Positions 15,427 through 23,941 of a stretch of DNA of 32,280 bases are shown here, one piece after another. Positions within the stretch are counted from its first letter, which is position 1, and every line of letters starts with the position of its first letter. The notes beneath the pieces are model-generated. The model saw only the letters and a list, made by a program, of their open reading frames with translations, searched no databases and was not told the origin of the DNA. The position numbers and the translations under genes were made by a program. The stretch lies in assembly GCA_034440595.1 (NCBI GenBank), contig JAWXCH010000062.1:1-32280 (forward strand). The letters run 5' to 3'. Source of the DNA: JAWXCH01 sp034440595 (GTDB lineage: Bacteria; Planctomycetota; Planctomycetia; Pirellulales; JALHPA01).

Positions 15427-17715
15427 CTAGCGCGATAGCGGCGGTGCTGAATTGAATGGCGACGTGTACTGCGGATCGAACTGCGGGCTAATGGGTGGCT
15501 GATATTGCCCTGGCGTCACGACCACCGGTGCCCCCGCCGTGGACTGCAATGGTGCAGTGCCGCTGGTCTCGGAACTGGTCATAGCGGGACCTGCCTGCGG
15601 GTGACCTGTCAAAGGGTGACCCGTCTTTGGTGCCGAATTACCTTGGAAAAACTCGCCTGACTGCCCCAGTCCTTGATAGGGGCCAACTGTTTGCCAGTTG
15701 GCTGCGGTTCGAGGCTGTCCATCATCGACCGGAACCCGTGGTGCGGCACGTAGTTCGTTCAAGTGCTGCAGCAAGATTCGCCGTACTTCCAGCACTGCCA
15801 GCGGATGCCGATGCACGTTCACATGGTCGGCCTGAACAACTATTTGTGATTCCACATCCTCCAGCGAAGCACTGCTGAACTCGACAATGCCGTCGCCGTC
15901 GGCCGCCAGTCGGTTGAGGCCCTTACGCGGTAAACGACCGACGACATTGTGGTAATGTGTCCACGGTGCGCGGTGCGCAGCGAGCATGGCAGGCAGTAAC
16001 GGCGATTCAGGATCGAGCGAATCGATGCTTGTCGAAATGGTAAATAACTTGCTGTCGGTTTTTAATATGTCCTTGTTTTCTTCCAGTAACTGCTGCTTGC
16101 GCTGCGTGAACATTGCCGGTAGTGTAATTAGCTTGTTGCCAACGTAGCGTGTGGTGCTACTGGCAAACGAGCTGCCACGATGCGGTGTGCCGATCGTCAC
16201 AACTCGTTTGACAGCACGGTTTGGATGGAAGAAGAAGGTTTTTTCCAGATCGGTGCGTGCTGTAATGTCGGCCTTGACCAATTGGAACGGTTTGTCGCTG
16301 ACCAGATTCCAAAAATCATTGCGACTATCCAGCGTCTGCATTCGCGATACGAGTCCCCCCATGCTGTGCCCGACTAGCACCATCTGGTCCATCGCAGGGA
16401 GCTGATTTCTTGGATCGACCAGATTTCGCAATTTGGCCAGATCCTCGCGCATTCCGGTTCCGCTGATCCAGAAAGGCTGACCGGTCGGGTACAGGTAGAA
16501 CCAGAACTGGTAGTTGTCGCGCAGTTCGCGCTGCCCTTGTAGGTCGTTGAACATTTCCATCCAAGTGATCGGGCTGGACCATAGGCCATGTACAAACAGC
16601 ACGGGAATCTTGTCCGGACGGTACGGTTCGACCATGTAGAGTCCCGTTTTTTCAGACGCTTCTTCTGGACGGAGCAGCCCGGTCGTGGATAGATCAATTT
16701 TGGCAAATTCTGGATCGTTCAAAAAAAATGCCAGCGGTGTGCTGAGATCGGTCTCTAGCGGAACGCGCCGGTTGCAGACCTCGATGTCCGTGGCGGTCAA
16801 AGGATCGAATAGTTCGATTACCGCGCGATGTTTTTTGACTTCCCCCTCCTGCACGGTCTTGTTGTCATCGTCCACTCGCAGGAACGCCGTCATCGGAAAG
16901 CTCAGCACCGGCGGCAAATAGCGATCGGTGGGTCGACCTTCGGCACTCTTCTTGTGTACGGCAATCAGTGGTACGCCAAGGCCGTAGTTGTGATAGCGGT
17001 TTTGCAGCCCGGTAATTTCATAATCGGAGACGAACTCAAAGCGATCGAACTCATCATCTTTCCACGGTCCATTGCGGACGATAACCTCAATGTCCCAAGT
17101 ATGACCTGCCAACTCGATCGAATGATGTGCGCCTGGTCGCAGTTGTCCATGCTTTTTGACGATACGCAGCGAGCTTTCCAGCGCACCATTATAAAGGTCG
17201 CAGGCTTCGCGATAGATCGGATCATACGGGTTACGAAACTGAGCAAAGCAAGGATCAAACAGAAACTTATACGCGTGCGCGACGGATGCGCCGTAAAGGT
17301 CGACCGCCGCCTCGGGCTTGCCGGAGCTTTCTAATTTTACGCCACCGATATACGCCAGCTCGGCAAAGGCCTGGCACCCTTCCGGAGAAGGATCGCGATT
17401 GAGAACCTCCTGAATGTCCTGAAGTTGCTGCTTTGGTTCTTGGGACAGTTCGGCAGTCAGGTTGTACCGACGCAGAAACTGCATCGTCCGTTCCGTCGGC
17501 TTCGGGCCGCCACGCGCCATCAGATTCAGGCGGTCGGAGAGCGGGTTGCGGGGAACCTCGCGAACGTTGACCCAGTTGGTAGAGGCGCAGCCCCCGGCAG
17601 TGCAAATTAGCAAAATCAACGACACAGCGACCGTCGCCGATGACGGCGCGGCCGAATGTCGCAGCCCACGTATTTCGTGGCTGCGGCAAATTGCCGGTCG
17701 ATGGTTTGCTAGCAT
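15427..17715 (-). CDS. Lipoprotein alpha/beta hydrolase (lipase-like)
   Basis: About 762 residues from ATG 17715. The N-terminus has a hydrophobic stretch VAVSLILLICTAGGC, a lipobox ending TAGG-C, so the mature protein is probably a membrane-anchored lipoprotein. A large N-terminal region of about 350 residues follows without recognised domain, with a helical repeat-like part (ELAYIGGVKLESSGKPEAAVDLY). The hydrolase domain begins at VLFVHGLWSSP (oxyanion region), with nucleophile motif VGHSMGGLVSR (Ser about 451), GTPHRGSSFA, DGDGIVEF for the acid and QADHVNVHRHP for the His. This is the usual lipase/esterase triad order. The C-terminal 90 residues are Pro/Gly/Gln-rich and disordered. Starts at TTG 17805 and ATG 17757 are in frame; 17715 is preferred because it places the signal nearest the start, yet it still leaves a 26-residue n-region. 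Substrate unknown. Confidence 0.78.
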   Translation of the reverse strand: MLANHRPAICRSHEIRGLRHSAAPSSATVAVSLILLICTAGGCASTNWVNVREVPRNPLSDRLNLMARGGPKPTERTMQFLRRYNLTAELSQEPKQQLQDIQEVLNRDPSPEGCQAFAELAYIGGVKLESSGKPEAAVDLYGASVAHAYKFLFDPCFAQFRNPYDPIYREACDLYNGALESSLRIVKKHGQLRPGAHHSIELAGHTWDIEVIVRNGPWKDDEFDRFEFVSDYEITGLQNRYHNYGLGVPLIAVHKKSAEGRPTDRYLPPVLSFPMTAFLRVDDDNKTVQEGEVKKHRAVIELFDPLTATDIEVCNRRVPLETDLSTPLAFFLNDPEFAKIDLSTTGLLRPEEASEKTGLYMVEPYRPDKIPVLFVHGLWSSPITWMEMFNDLQGQRELRDNYQFWFYLYPTGQPFWISGTGMREDLAKLRNLVDPRNQLPAMDQMVLVGHSMGGLVSRMQTLDSRNDFWNLVSDKPFQLVKADITARTDLEKTFFFHPNRAVKRVVTIGTPHRGSSFASSTTRYVGNKLITLPAMFTQRKQQLLEENKDILKTDSKLFTISTSIDSLDPESPLLPAMLAAHRAPWTHYHNVVGRLPRKGLNRLAADGDGIVEFSSASLEDVESQIVVQADHVNVHRHPLAVLEVRRILLQHLNELRAAPRVPVDDGQPRTAANWQTVGPYQGLGQSGEFFQGNSAPKTGHPLTGHPQAGPAMTSSETSGTAPLQSTAGAPVVVTPGQYQPPISPQFDPQYTSPFNSAPPLSR

Positions 17716-18055
17716 GGCCGAGTGAGTACCTTGCAGACGAATGTCAGTTGAGTGCATCAAGTGCTGACTGGGGCGAACCATACGGCGGTTTTCCACCAAG
17801 GTCAATCCCGATCGCTATGCCAGCGTGTGTTTGATGCTATCAGTCGCCGATCGGATTCAACGGCGACTATTCGTTAGGTATCGGCCTTAACGTTCCATTG
17901 GCTTCAGAGGAGCGATGCGCGCAGCAACTAGCCTCTGCTGGTGCTATCATCGCGCATAGAAAAACCACTCGGATGGTCAGGGTCAAAACCATCCGAGTGG
18001 CACAACTGCGAAATAATTGTCCGTCACGCTAGCACTTCTTGCATCTCAGTAGAAG
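17716..18055. other. Spacer between the second csrA and the hydrolase gene
   Basis: 340 bases on the minus-strand path from csrA to the hydrolase. The terminator at 17960-18000 separates the two transcripts. The stretch 17716-17940 should hold the hydrolase promoter and leader, but I see no box pair good enough to call. Confidence 0.5.
17960..18000 (-). terminator. Rho-independent terminator of the second csrA
   Basis: Perfect 12-bp stem CCACTCGGATGG / CCATCCGAGTGG (17965-17976 with 17989-18000) with a 12-base loop. On the minus strand the stem is followed directly by TTTTTC, the signature of intrinsic termination. It is 55 bases past the csrA stop. Confidence 0.85.
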
Positions 18056-18310
18056 TTAGCGTGGCAGACGATTCCGCGGGTGGAAACGGCCCGTGGCGGT
18101 TAGCGATGCGTCACTCGGTTGCGTAACAGGTACCGCCACGGGTTCGTTAATTAAAGGCTGATGGTAGTCGAGTTCGCCGCGCAGGATTTTGACCTCGCGA
18201 GGGGCAGCCAGCCCTAGCGTCACACGGTCACCTGCCACACGCTGCACGATCACTTCGATACCATCGCCAATTAAGATTCGTTCTCCGACTTTTCGACTTA
18301 GGATCAACAT
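18056..18310 (-). CDS. csrA: Second CsrA/RsmA RNA-binding regulator
   Basis: 84 residues. Core 1-47 is intact: MLILSRKVGERILIGDGIEVIV then VTLGLAAPREVKILRGEL, with L4, R6 and R44 in place. The tail of about 35 residues is Pro/Thr-rich (EPVAVPVTQPSD) and ends in basic residues. It is closer in length to ordinary CsrA than the first copy. By eye its core is clearly different from the first copy (for example IEVIVQRVAGDRVTLGL against IVITVLQVRGQAVRIGI), so this is not a recent duplication. ATG 18310 follows GGAGGG, whose AGGGA matches ANGGA, leaving room for CsrA control of its own message. It ends in a strong terminator, so it is monocistronic. Confidence 0.92.
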   Translation of the reverse strand: MLILSRKVGERILIGDGIEVIVQRVAGDRVTLGLAAPREVKILRGELDYHQPLINEPVAVPVTQPSDASLTATGRFHPRNRLPR

Positions 18311-18702
18311 AGGATTCCCTCCTGCTTCAACTTGTTCGTAGTTCTGATCGTTCGTTTGATGACTTCAATACTGCACTCTTAAAGCAATGCCGATGCCGTG
18401 GTGGGATCAAAACTTTAATAAAAATCCAGCGAATCGCTAAGTCGTTGTGAATAATAAGGTTGCAGTGTTTCATGCAAACGGACAGCGGTGGGTTACAATG
18501 CCAGATTACCCAGCTTCTGTCTCAAAGTGAGCCGGCTGTCTTAAATCGAGACAAAACGGTGTGCGATTGCCTCAGCTAGCAGTGAATCGCGGTGATTGAT
18601 AGGGCGAGCAGATTCTGATTGAATAGCGGCGACAAGTTATCGATTACGAACTGCGGTGCGAAAGCGACTAGGTCGGCACATTGGAGAAAGGAACCCACAG
18701 GC
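18311..18702. other. Divergent region, csrA / M50 peptidase
   Basis: 392 bases if the peptidase starts at 18703. AT-rich around 18405-18425. No -35/-10 pair with good spacing is convincing on either strand. The M50 frame is open back to a TTG at 18619, but that part lacks conserved character. Confidence 0.4.
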
Positions 18703-19416
18703 TTGAATTTTGATCACGTTACTCCGGAGTTCCTCGTTCTCGGCCTCAGTTGGTACGCGGCATTTATCCTGGCGATCACCTGCCATGAGGCGGCTCACGC
18801 ACTGGCCGCTCACTTGATGGGAGACTCGACTGCGCACGAAGCCGGCCAGGTGACGCTTAACCCGCTACCGCACATCGAGCGCGAGCCGATTGGAACGGTG
18901 GTGGTGCCGATCCTGTTCTACTTGATGAACGGCTATGTGATCGGCTGGGCCAGCGCGCCGTATGATCCGGCTTGGGGTGTCCGGTACCCGATGAAAGCGC
19001 TGAAGATGGCGCTGGCTGGCCCGCTGGCGAATCTGTTACTAGCAGTGCTTGCAGGTTTGGCACTGCGAATCGGTGCCAGTGCGGCAGGAATTGAACTCAG
19101 CGGTTTTGAAGTGCTAAAAAAAGCCGTCGATCATCAACTACCGGCGACTCCAGTGGATCGAATTTTCATGTTTGGCAGCATCGTTTTCATGCTAAATGTG
19201 CTGCTGTTCGTATTTAACCTAATGCCGTTTCCACCTCTCGATGGCAGTGCCATCTGGCCGGTGGTGCTGGCTCCGCGGTATCTGGCAGTCTACTACCAGT
19301 ACTGCCATCAGCCGGCATTCATGATTATGGGGCTAATCGTGGCGTCCAGCTTGCTTGCTAGGGCTTGGATACCAGTGTTCCTGAGGATATGGGATGCAGT
19401 TTCGTTCGTAATCTGA
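18703..19416 (+). CDS. Site-2-protease-like M50 membrane metallopeptidase
   Basis: 237 residues with about five or six membrane helices. The zinc motif CHEAAHAL (HExxH, 28-32) sits in the first helix and the second metal motif NLMPFPPLDGS (D180) in a later one, the hallmark of the M50 family that cleaves substrates within the membrane. GQVTLNPLPHIEREPIGTVVVP and GWASAPYDPAW are typical of the small, PDZ-less 'Rv-type' M50 proteins in many bacteria. The substrate is unknown. There is no ATG; TTG 18703 is chosen because AAAGGA lies about ten bases upstream and conserved sequence (TPEFLVLGLSWY) begins right after. TTG 18619 would add 28 poorly conserved residues. It converges with the polytopic membrane protein gene. 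Confidence 0.82.
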   Translation: MNFDHVTPEFLVLGLSWYAAFILAITCHEAAHALAAHLMGDSTAHEAGQVTLNPLPHIEREPIGTVVVPILFYLMNGYVIGWASAPYDPAWGVRYPMKALKMALAGPLANLLLAVLAGLALRIGASAAGIELSGFEVLKKAVDHQLPATPVDRIFMFGSIVFMLNVLLFVFNLMPFPPLDGSAIWPVVLAPRYLAVYYQYCHQPAFMIMGLIVASSLLARAWIPVFLRIWDAVSFVI

Positions 19417-19466
19417 ACAAATGCTAAACGGAGGTTGAGCCTCGCTTCGGCCAGACGAGCGATTTC

Positions 19467-20675
19467 TTAGTGCAGCGTGGCAAACTGAGGTTCTTTAATG
19501 CACCGCGCGGCGTAGTAGATGCCCATTCCCGCGTGAGCACCCAGTAGCGTCCAGGCGACAATACGATCCCAGCTTGGCGGCTGCCTTAGTAGAAAAGTTG
19601 CGGTGGCCAAAAAGAGCATATGGTCCGCAAACAAGATGCCCCACCACAGATTTCCATGCGTTTTGCGAAATCCTGACTCAATAAACAGCGCGAACATGGC
19701 CAGAGCGACCAACAGGACCAACCAGCATAAGACAAAGCCGATGTCTTTAGCGGCTGATTCGCAGTATCGCGCTGCAACATAGAGTGGAAAGGCAATGCCA
19801 AGCAGGATCGAGACCGTGATGTTAGGGGACCACAGTTTCCAAAGATGTAGCGGATCCCACACGATGGAGGAACTGCCCTGTTCGAGGATTTCTTGCGATA
19901 GCCGGTCCATCTGCCACCCGAATACCATGAGAGGCAACAGGACGCCAGCAGTCAACTGAGTGATGATATCGACAATCGTCAGGCGTTTAGCTTGCAACTC
20001 CTGCCACCAGCGCCAAGCCAGCATGACCGCGTAGATCGGTCCCAGGCAAAACACATAATTTGGCTTGGCCAGCATGGTCACCGACATGACGACTCCGACT
20101 GCGGCCATTCGAGGGACCGTCGGGCGAGTGAGCGTACTTAAACAGAGGAGATAGAGGAGGATTGCCAACGGCATGGTGAACGTGGTCGTGGAGTTATGCC
20201 AGCAATTCGGTGAAACCTGTCCTAAATAGATGTTGGGCAAATTCCACCAGTTTGGCCACGGCATCGCCACCGTCAGTGCAATGCAAAGTAACGTCAGACC
20301 ACACCAGCTAATCGAAGGAAGGGTCTGCTTAAGTATCCAGGCGGTGATCAGCACAGTCAAAAATACGCATACCGTTAATAGTGCCGTGGTGGTGTAGACT
20401 GCCGTTGCGTACTGGTGATCTGGCGTTATCGTGCCGACGACCCAAAAAAAGAGCGGGTGAGGTAGCTTGGGATTTCCTGTCTGGGCAATCTCCATCGCCA
20501 GTTCAATATGTTTCGGCTGGTCTGTATTGAGGGCATCCTGACCAGCATTACACAACCGCCATAATAGCGGCAGTGAAGCCAGCGCCACCAGCGCCGACAC
20601 AGCGATCAATTGAGGCCAATCCGACCCCGGCGAACGGAGGCTTAGCGGTCTGGCGAGGTCTTCCGGTGTGCCCAT
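19467..20675 (-). CDS. Polytopic membrane protein, possible GT-C-type glycosyltransferase
   Basis: 402 residues with roughly ten hydrophobic segments. After the first helix comes a loop CNAGQDALNTDQPKHIELAMEI and then HPLFFWVVG, the arrangement (acidic residues in the first external loop) seen in GT-C lipid-linked sugar transferases of the ArnT/PMT type, but I recognise no specific family. Later loops contain GQVSPNCWHNSTTTFTMP and ESGFRKTHGNLWWG. ATG 20675 has only a weak ribosome binding site. It is 69 bases downstream of ilvD on the same strand without a visible terminator between them, so co-transcription is possible. Function unknown; glycosyltransferase is a guess from topology. Confidence 0.65.
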   Translation of the reverse strand: MGTPEDLARPLSLRSPGSDWPQLIAVSALVALASLPLLWRLCNAGQDALNTDQPKHIELAMEIAQTGNPKLPHPLFFWVVGTITPDHQYATAVYTTTALLTVCVFLTVLITAWILKQTLPSISWCGLTLLCIALTVAMPWPNWWNLPNIYLGQVSPNCWHNSTTTFTMPLAILLYLLCLSTLTRPTVPRMAAVGVVMSVTMLAKPNYVFCLGPIYAVMLAWRWWQELQAKRLTIVDIITQLTAGVLLPLMVFGWQMDRLSQEILEQGSSSIVWDPLHLWKLWSPNITVSILLGIAFPLYVAARYCESAAKDIGFVLCWLVLLVALAMFALFIESGFRKTHGNLWWGILFADHMLFLATATFLLRQPPSWDRIVAWTLLGAHAGMGIYYAARCIKEPQFATLH

Positions 20676-20744
20676 TGGTTTCGCTCGTTGTTAGATTGGA
20701 TCGAGATCAGCTAGTCGCTTACGAGCCTACTCGCTGCCGGATGC

Positions 20745-22448
20745 TTACTCGTCGGTTACGCAGCCCTCACTGGCACTTTTGACATTCTTGATGTACTTAA
20801 ACAGCGTGCCGCGAGTCGCCTTATAGGCTGGAGCCTGCCAGCTTTTCTTGCGTTTTGACAGATCGTCCTCGCTCAAGTCCACCTCAAGCAGGTTCTTGCC
20901 GGCGTCGATGGTAATCAAATCCCCATTCTGAATCAAAGCCAATGCCCCCCCTTCCTGGGCTTCTGGCGTAATATGACCAACAATAAATCCGTGGGAACCC
21001 CCTGAAAATCGCCCATCGGTCAGCAAAGCAACATCCTTGCCCAGGCCGGCCCCCATGATTGCTGAGGTAGGCGTCAGCATTTCCGGCATGCCAGGGCCAC
21101 CCTTGGGGCCTTCGTAGCGAATAACGACGACATCCCCCTTATTGATCTGCTTTTGCTCTAGCCCGTGCAGCATATCTTCTTCCGAGTCGTAGACCTTGGC
21201 TGGACCAGAGAACCGCAGTCCCTCCTTGCCGGTGATTTTGGCAACTGCGCCCCCAGTGGCCAGATTTCCACGAAGAATCTGGATATGGCCGCTGCTCTTC
21301 AGCGGCTTTTCGACCGTGTGGATGATCGACTGCCCCTGCTTAAGTCCAGGAAGTTTCTCCAGATTCTGCGAGATGGTCTTGCCGGTGACCGTGATGCAAT
21401 CGCCATCCAGGAATTTCTTTTCCAGCAGGTACTTCATGACCGCCGGCGTACCGCCGATGTTGTGCAGGTCTTCTTGCACCCAGCGACCACTCGGTTTCAG
21501 GTCAGCCAGATACGGAACCCGATCGCTCACTTTCTGGAAATCATCGATGGTCAGCGGGACATCGACCGCACGGGCCATTGCAATGAGATGCAGTACGGCG
21601 TTCGTCGATCCGCCAAGAGCCATGACCAGGACCATGGCGTTTTCAAACGCGCGACGTGTCATAATATCGCGTGGTTTAAGGTCCATCTCCAGCAGATTGC
21701 GAATTGCGGCACCGGCGCGGTGGCACTCTTCGACCTTCAGGGGATCTTCTGCCGGAATAGAGGAACTGTACGGCAACGACATTCCGAGGGCCTCAGTCGC
21801 GCAGGCCATTGTGTTGGCGGTGTACATGCCACCACAGGCACCGGCACCTGGACAACTGTGCCGCACTACGTCCTTGCGCGTGGCCTCATCCATTTTGCCG
21901 GAAATGTACTCGCCATAGCACTGAAATGCGGAGACGATGTCCAGCGCTTCCCCTTCGGCGTGCCCTGCCCCGGCATGTGTCAAGTGCCCTGGTTTAATCG
22001 TGCCGCCATAGACCATCAGCGCCGGGCGATTGAGCCGCCCCATTGCGATCAAGCAGCCCGGCATGTTTTTGTCGCAGCCAGGGAGCGAGATATTGGCGTC
22101 GTACCACTGTGCATGCATGACCGTTTCGATGCTATCGGCGATGATGTCGCGCGATTGCAGCGAGTAGCTCATCCCCTCGGTCCCCATGCTGATGCCGTCG
22201 CTGACACCAATGGTGTTAAACCGCATGCCGACCAGCCCAGCCTTGACCACACCGCGCTTGACCTCTTCGGCCAGCACGTTGAGGTGCATGTTGCAGGTGT
22301 TCCCCTCGTACCAAACGCTGGAGATCCCGACCTGCGCCTTTTGCATGTCCTCTTCGGTCATACCGGTGCCGTAGAGCATCGCCTGCGACGCTCCCTGCGA
22401 TTTGGGCTGTGTGATACGGCTACTGAACTTGTTGAGAGGACTAGGCAT
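20745..22448 (-). CDS. ilvD: Dihydroxy-acid dehydratase
   Basis: 567 residues, the usual IlvD length. Converts 2,3-dihydroxy-isovalerate or -methylvalerate to the keto acids in valine and isoleucine synthesis. Cluster-ligand cysteines are visible in GNTCNMHLN (C52), LPGCDKNMPGC (C125, with K127 as the likely carbamylated Lys) and PGAGACGGMYTANT (C205). Other family blocks include SDGISMGTEGMSYSL, GGSTNAVLHL and TDGRFSGGSHGFIVGHI near the C-terminus. The frame is open to 22508, but ATG 22448 is preceded by AGGGAG ten bases upstream and gives the standard N-terminus. No other ilv genes are in the window. The enzyme is expected to be oxygen-sensitive if it carries a [4Fe-4S] cluster, less so with [2Fe-2S]; the cluster type is not decided here. 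Confidence 0.95.
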   Translation of the reverse strand: MPSPLNKFSSRITQPKSQGASQAMLYGTGMTEEDMQKAQVGISSVWYEGNTCNMHLNVLAEEVKRGVVKAGLVGMRFNTIGVSDGISMGTEGMSYSLQSRDIIADSIETVMHAQWYDANISLPGCDKNMPGCLIAMGRLNRPALMVYGGTIKPGHLTHAGAGHAEGEALDIVSAFQCYGEYISGKMDEATRKDVVRHSCPGAGACGGMYTANTMACATEALGMSLPYSSSIPAEDPLKVEECHRAGAAIRNLLEMDLKPRDIMTRRAFENAMVLVMALGGSTNAVLHLIAMARAVDVPLTIDDFQKVSDRVPYLADLKPSGRWVQEDLHNIGGTPAVMKYLLEKKFLDGDCITVTGKTISQNLEKLPGLKQGQSIIHTVEKPLKSSGHIQILRGNLATGGAVAKITGKEGLRFSGPAKVYDSEEDMLHGLEQKQINKGDVVVIRYEGPKGGPGMPEMLTPTSAIMGAGLGKDVALLTDGRFSGGSHGFIVGHITPEAQEGGALALIQNGDLITIDAGKNLLEVDLSEDDLSKRKKSWQAPAYKATRGTLFKYIKNVKSASEGCVTDE

Positions 22449-22887
22449 GCAAACGGATCTCCCTGACTCAAAAGAAGGAACTGACTGACCGCCTATGTTA
22501 TATTCCACCGCCAGCTTTATCCAGCCGAGCGGTTAGTTAAGGGTTCAAACTCCCCCTCTTTGCGACTGGAATTGCCAGAAGTCTAAGTACTGGCGGAAAT
22601 TACTGAAGTACGTGGAGCGACAGGGTCGATGCTGAGAGGTTCGGGGGATGGACGGTCGAACATGCCGAAAAGTGGCAAAATCCGCCGAAAAGATCCAATT
22701 GCTGCCGAAATTCGTAGCGGCTCACCTCGGCGGTCATGGTATAACCGATGGAGCCGATTTTAGTGCATCCTGGCCAGCCGGGTCGACTTCGGTCGCTCAT
22801 GCAGATGGCCGGTAATCAGGCGGCTGTAAATCCAACATACTTCGACCGTCCGTCGGGGTACAACGACGAATCAGTTCAAGGTAACAC
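22449..22887. other. Divergent control region, ilvD / desaturase
   Basis: 439 bases. Three phased heptamers lie at 22664-22710. A TATAAC word at 22740-22745 lacks a partner at good spacing. AAGG six bases before ATG 22888 serves the desaturase. No gene is called; open frames here lack protein character. Confidence 0.5.
22664..22710. repeat. Three GCCGAAA heptamers at exact 20-bp steps
   Basis: GCCGAAA occurs at 22664-22670, 22684-22690 and 22704-22710, so each start is 20 bases from the next, about two helical turns. The bases between differ, apart from two copies reading GCCGAAAAG. This is an iteron-like arrangement that could bind a multimeric regulator between the divergent ilvD and desaturase genes. 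Confidence 0.5.
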
Positions 22888-23910
22888 ATGCTACTCGAGC
22901 AAAACCAGCCCGGCTCTGGCACGGATTCCAAGCCCGTAACGTCCGCGACTGCGACTTCGGAACCAGCATTTTCCGGTTCGGTTGCTTCGGCTACGAACGT
23001 ACGAATTCCCCGCCCGCAAGCAACGGCAGGGGGCAAGATCATTTGGCCGTACGTGTTTTCTGTTGTTGGCCTGCATTTGCTATTGCCGTTGGCTTTTGTC
23101 GAGTACCTATTCAGTTGGACCGGCGTGGTGCTGGTGCCGCTCGGCAACTACATTTTTTGCTCAATGGGAATTGGGGCTGGTTACCACCGCCTGCTGACGC
23201 ATCGTGGATTCACCTGTCCCCGTTGGTTTGAGCGGACGCTGGCTCTTTTGGGAGTCTGCTGCCTGCAAGACACCCCAGCCCGTTGGGTTGCCATCCATCG
23301 CCTCCACCATCAGCACTCTGACGAACAACCGGATCCGCACACCCCGCGTGTAAGTTGGTACTGGGCACACGTCGGTTGGCTTTTTGTCGAGAACAAGGAA
23401 CTGAGCCGGGTATCGACCTATGAGCGCTACGCACGCGATGTCCTGCAGGATCCGTTCTATTTGAGGCTAGAGCGTAATGTCCTCTGGGCCTGGATTTATG
23501 TCGCTCATGCAATCCTCATTTTTGCGATTGCGTTTCTGATCGGTTGGGCCTGGGCAGGCGATGCAGCGGGAGGGTTGCAGTTCGGTCTGAGTATCTTGCT
23601 GTGGGGGGTCGCTTTCCGAACGATTTACACCTGGCATGTAACCTGGGCTGTGAACTCCGTCACGCACATGTGGGGCTACCGAAACTACGAAACACGCGAA
23701 GACAGCCGGAACAATTGGATCTTCGCACTGGCCACCAACGGCGAAGGATGGCACAATAATCACCACGCGCAGCCGCGAGCCGCGGCGCACGGGCACAAAT
23801 GGTGGGAGTTGGACATTACCTTTCTCACCATCTGCCTGTGGGAGAAAATAGGCCTGGTCAAGAATGTCGTGCGACCAAAGGCCGTGACGGTTATTGAGAA
23901 CGTTGAATAA
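22888..23910 (+). CDS. Membrane fatty-acid (acyl-CoA) desaturase
   Basis: 340 residues. Di-iron integral membrane desaturase of the delta-9/stearoyl-CoA type that adds a cis double bond to fatty acyl chains. The three His boxes are clear: HRLLTH (H100-H105), HRLHH (H137-H141) and HNNHH (H289-H293). Four membrane helices fit around them (VFSVVGLHLLLPLAF, GVVLVPLGNYIFCSMG, WIYVAHAILIFAIAFLIGWAW, LSILLWGVAFRTIYTWH). The first 45 residues are a Ser/Thr/Pro-rich cytoplasmic extension. ATG 22888 follows AAGG at six bases. The HAD gene starts 31 bases downstream, suggesting one transcript. Its role would be control of membrane fluidity; the phased repeats upstream may be its control site. Electron donor not nearby. 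Confidence 0.92.
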   Translation: MLLEQNQPGSGTDSKPVTSATATSEPAFSGSVASATNVRIPRPQATAGGKIIWPYVFSVVGLHLLLPLAFVEYLFSWTGVVLVPLGNYIFCSMGIGAGYHRLLTHRGFTCPRWFERTLALLGVCCLQDTPARWVAIHRLHHQHSDEQPDPHTPRVSWYWAHVGWLFVENKELSRVSTYERYARDVLQDPFYLRLERNVLWAWIYVAHAILIFAIAFLIGWAWAGDAAGGLQFGLSILLWGVAFRTIYTWHVTWAVNSVTHMWGYRNYETREDSRNNWIFALATNGEGWHNNHHAQPRAAAHGHKWWELDITFLTICLWEKIGLVKNVVRPKAVTVIENVE

Positions 23911-23941
23911 GCTAGCCCGCTTGCTGCCCGATACACCTGCC

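Noticed and set aside
21165..22466. 433-codon plus-strand open frame opposite ilvD
   Set aside because: It is antisense to a clear ilvD with intact cluster ligands. The translation is His/Arg/Val-rich without protein character, as expected from codon bias on the other strand.
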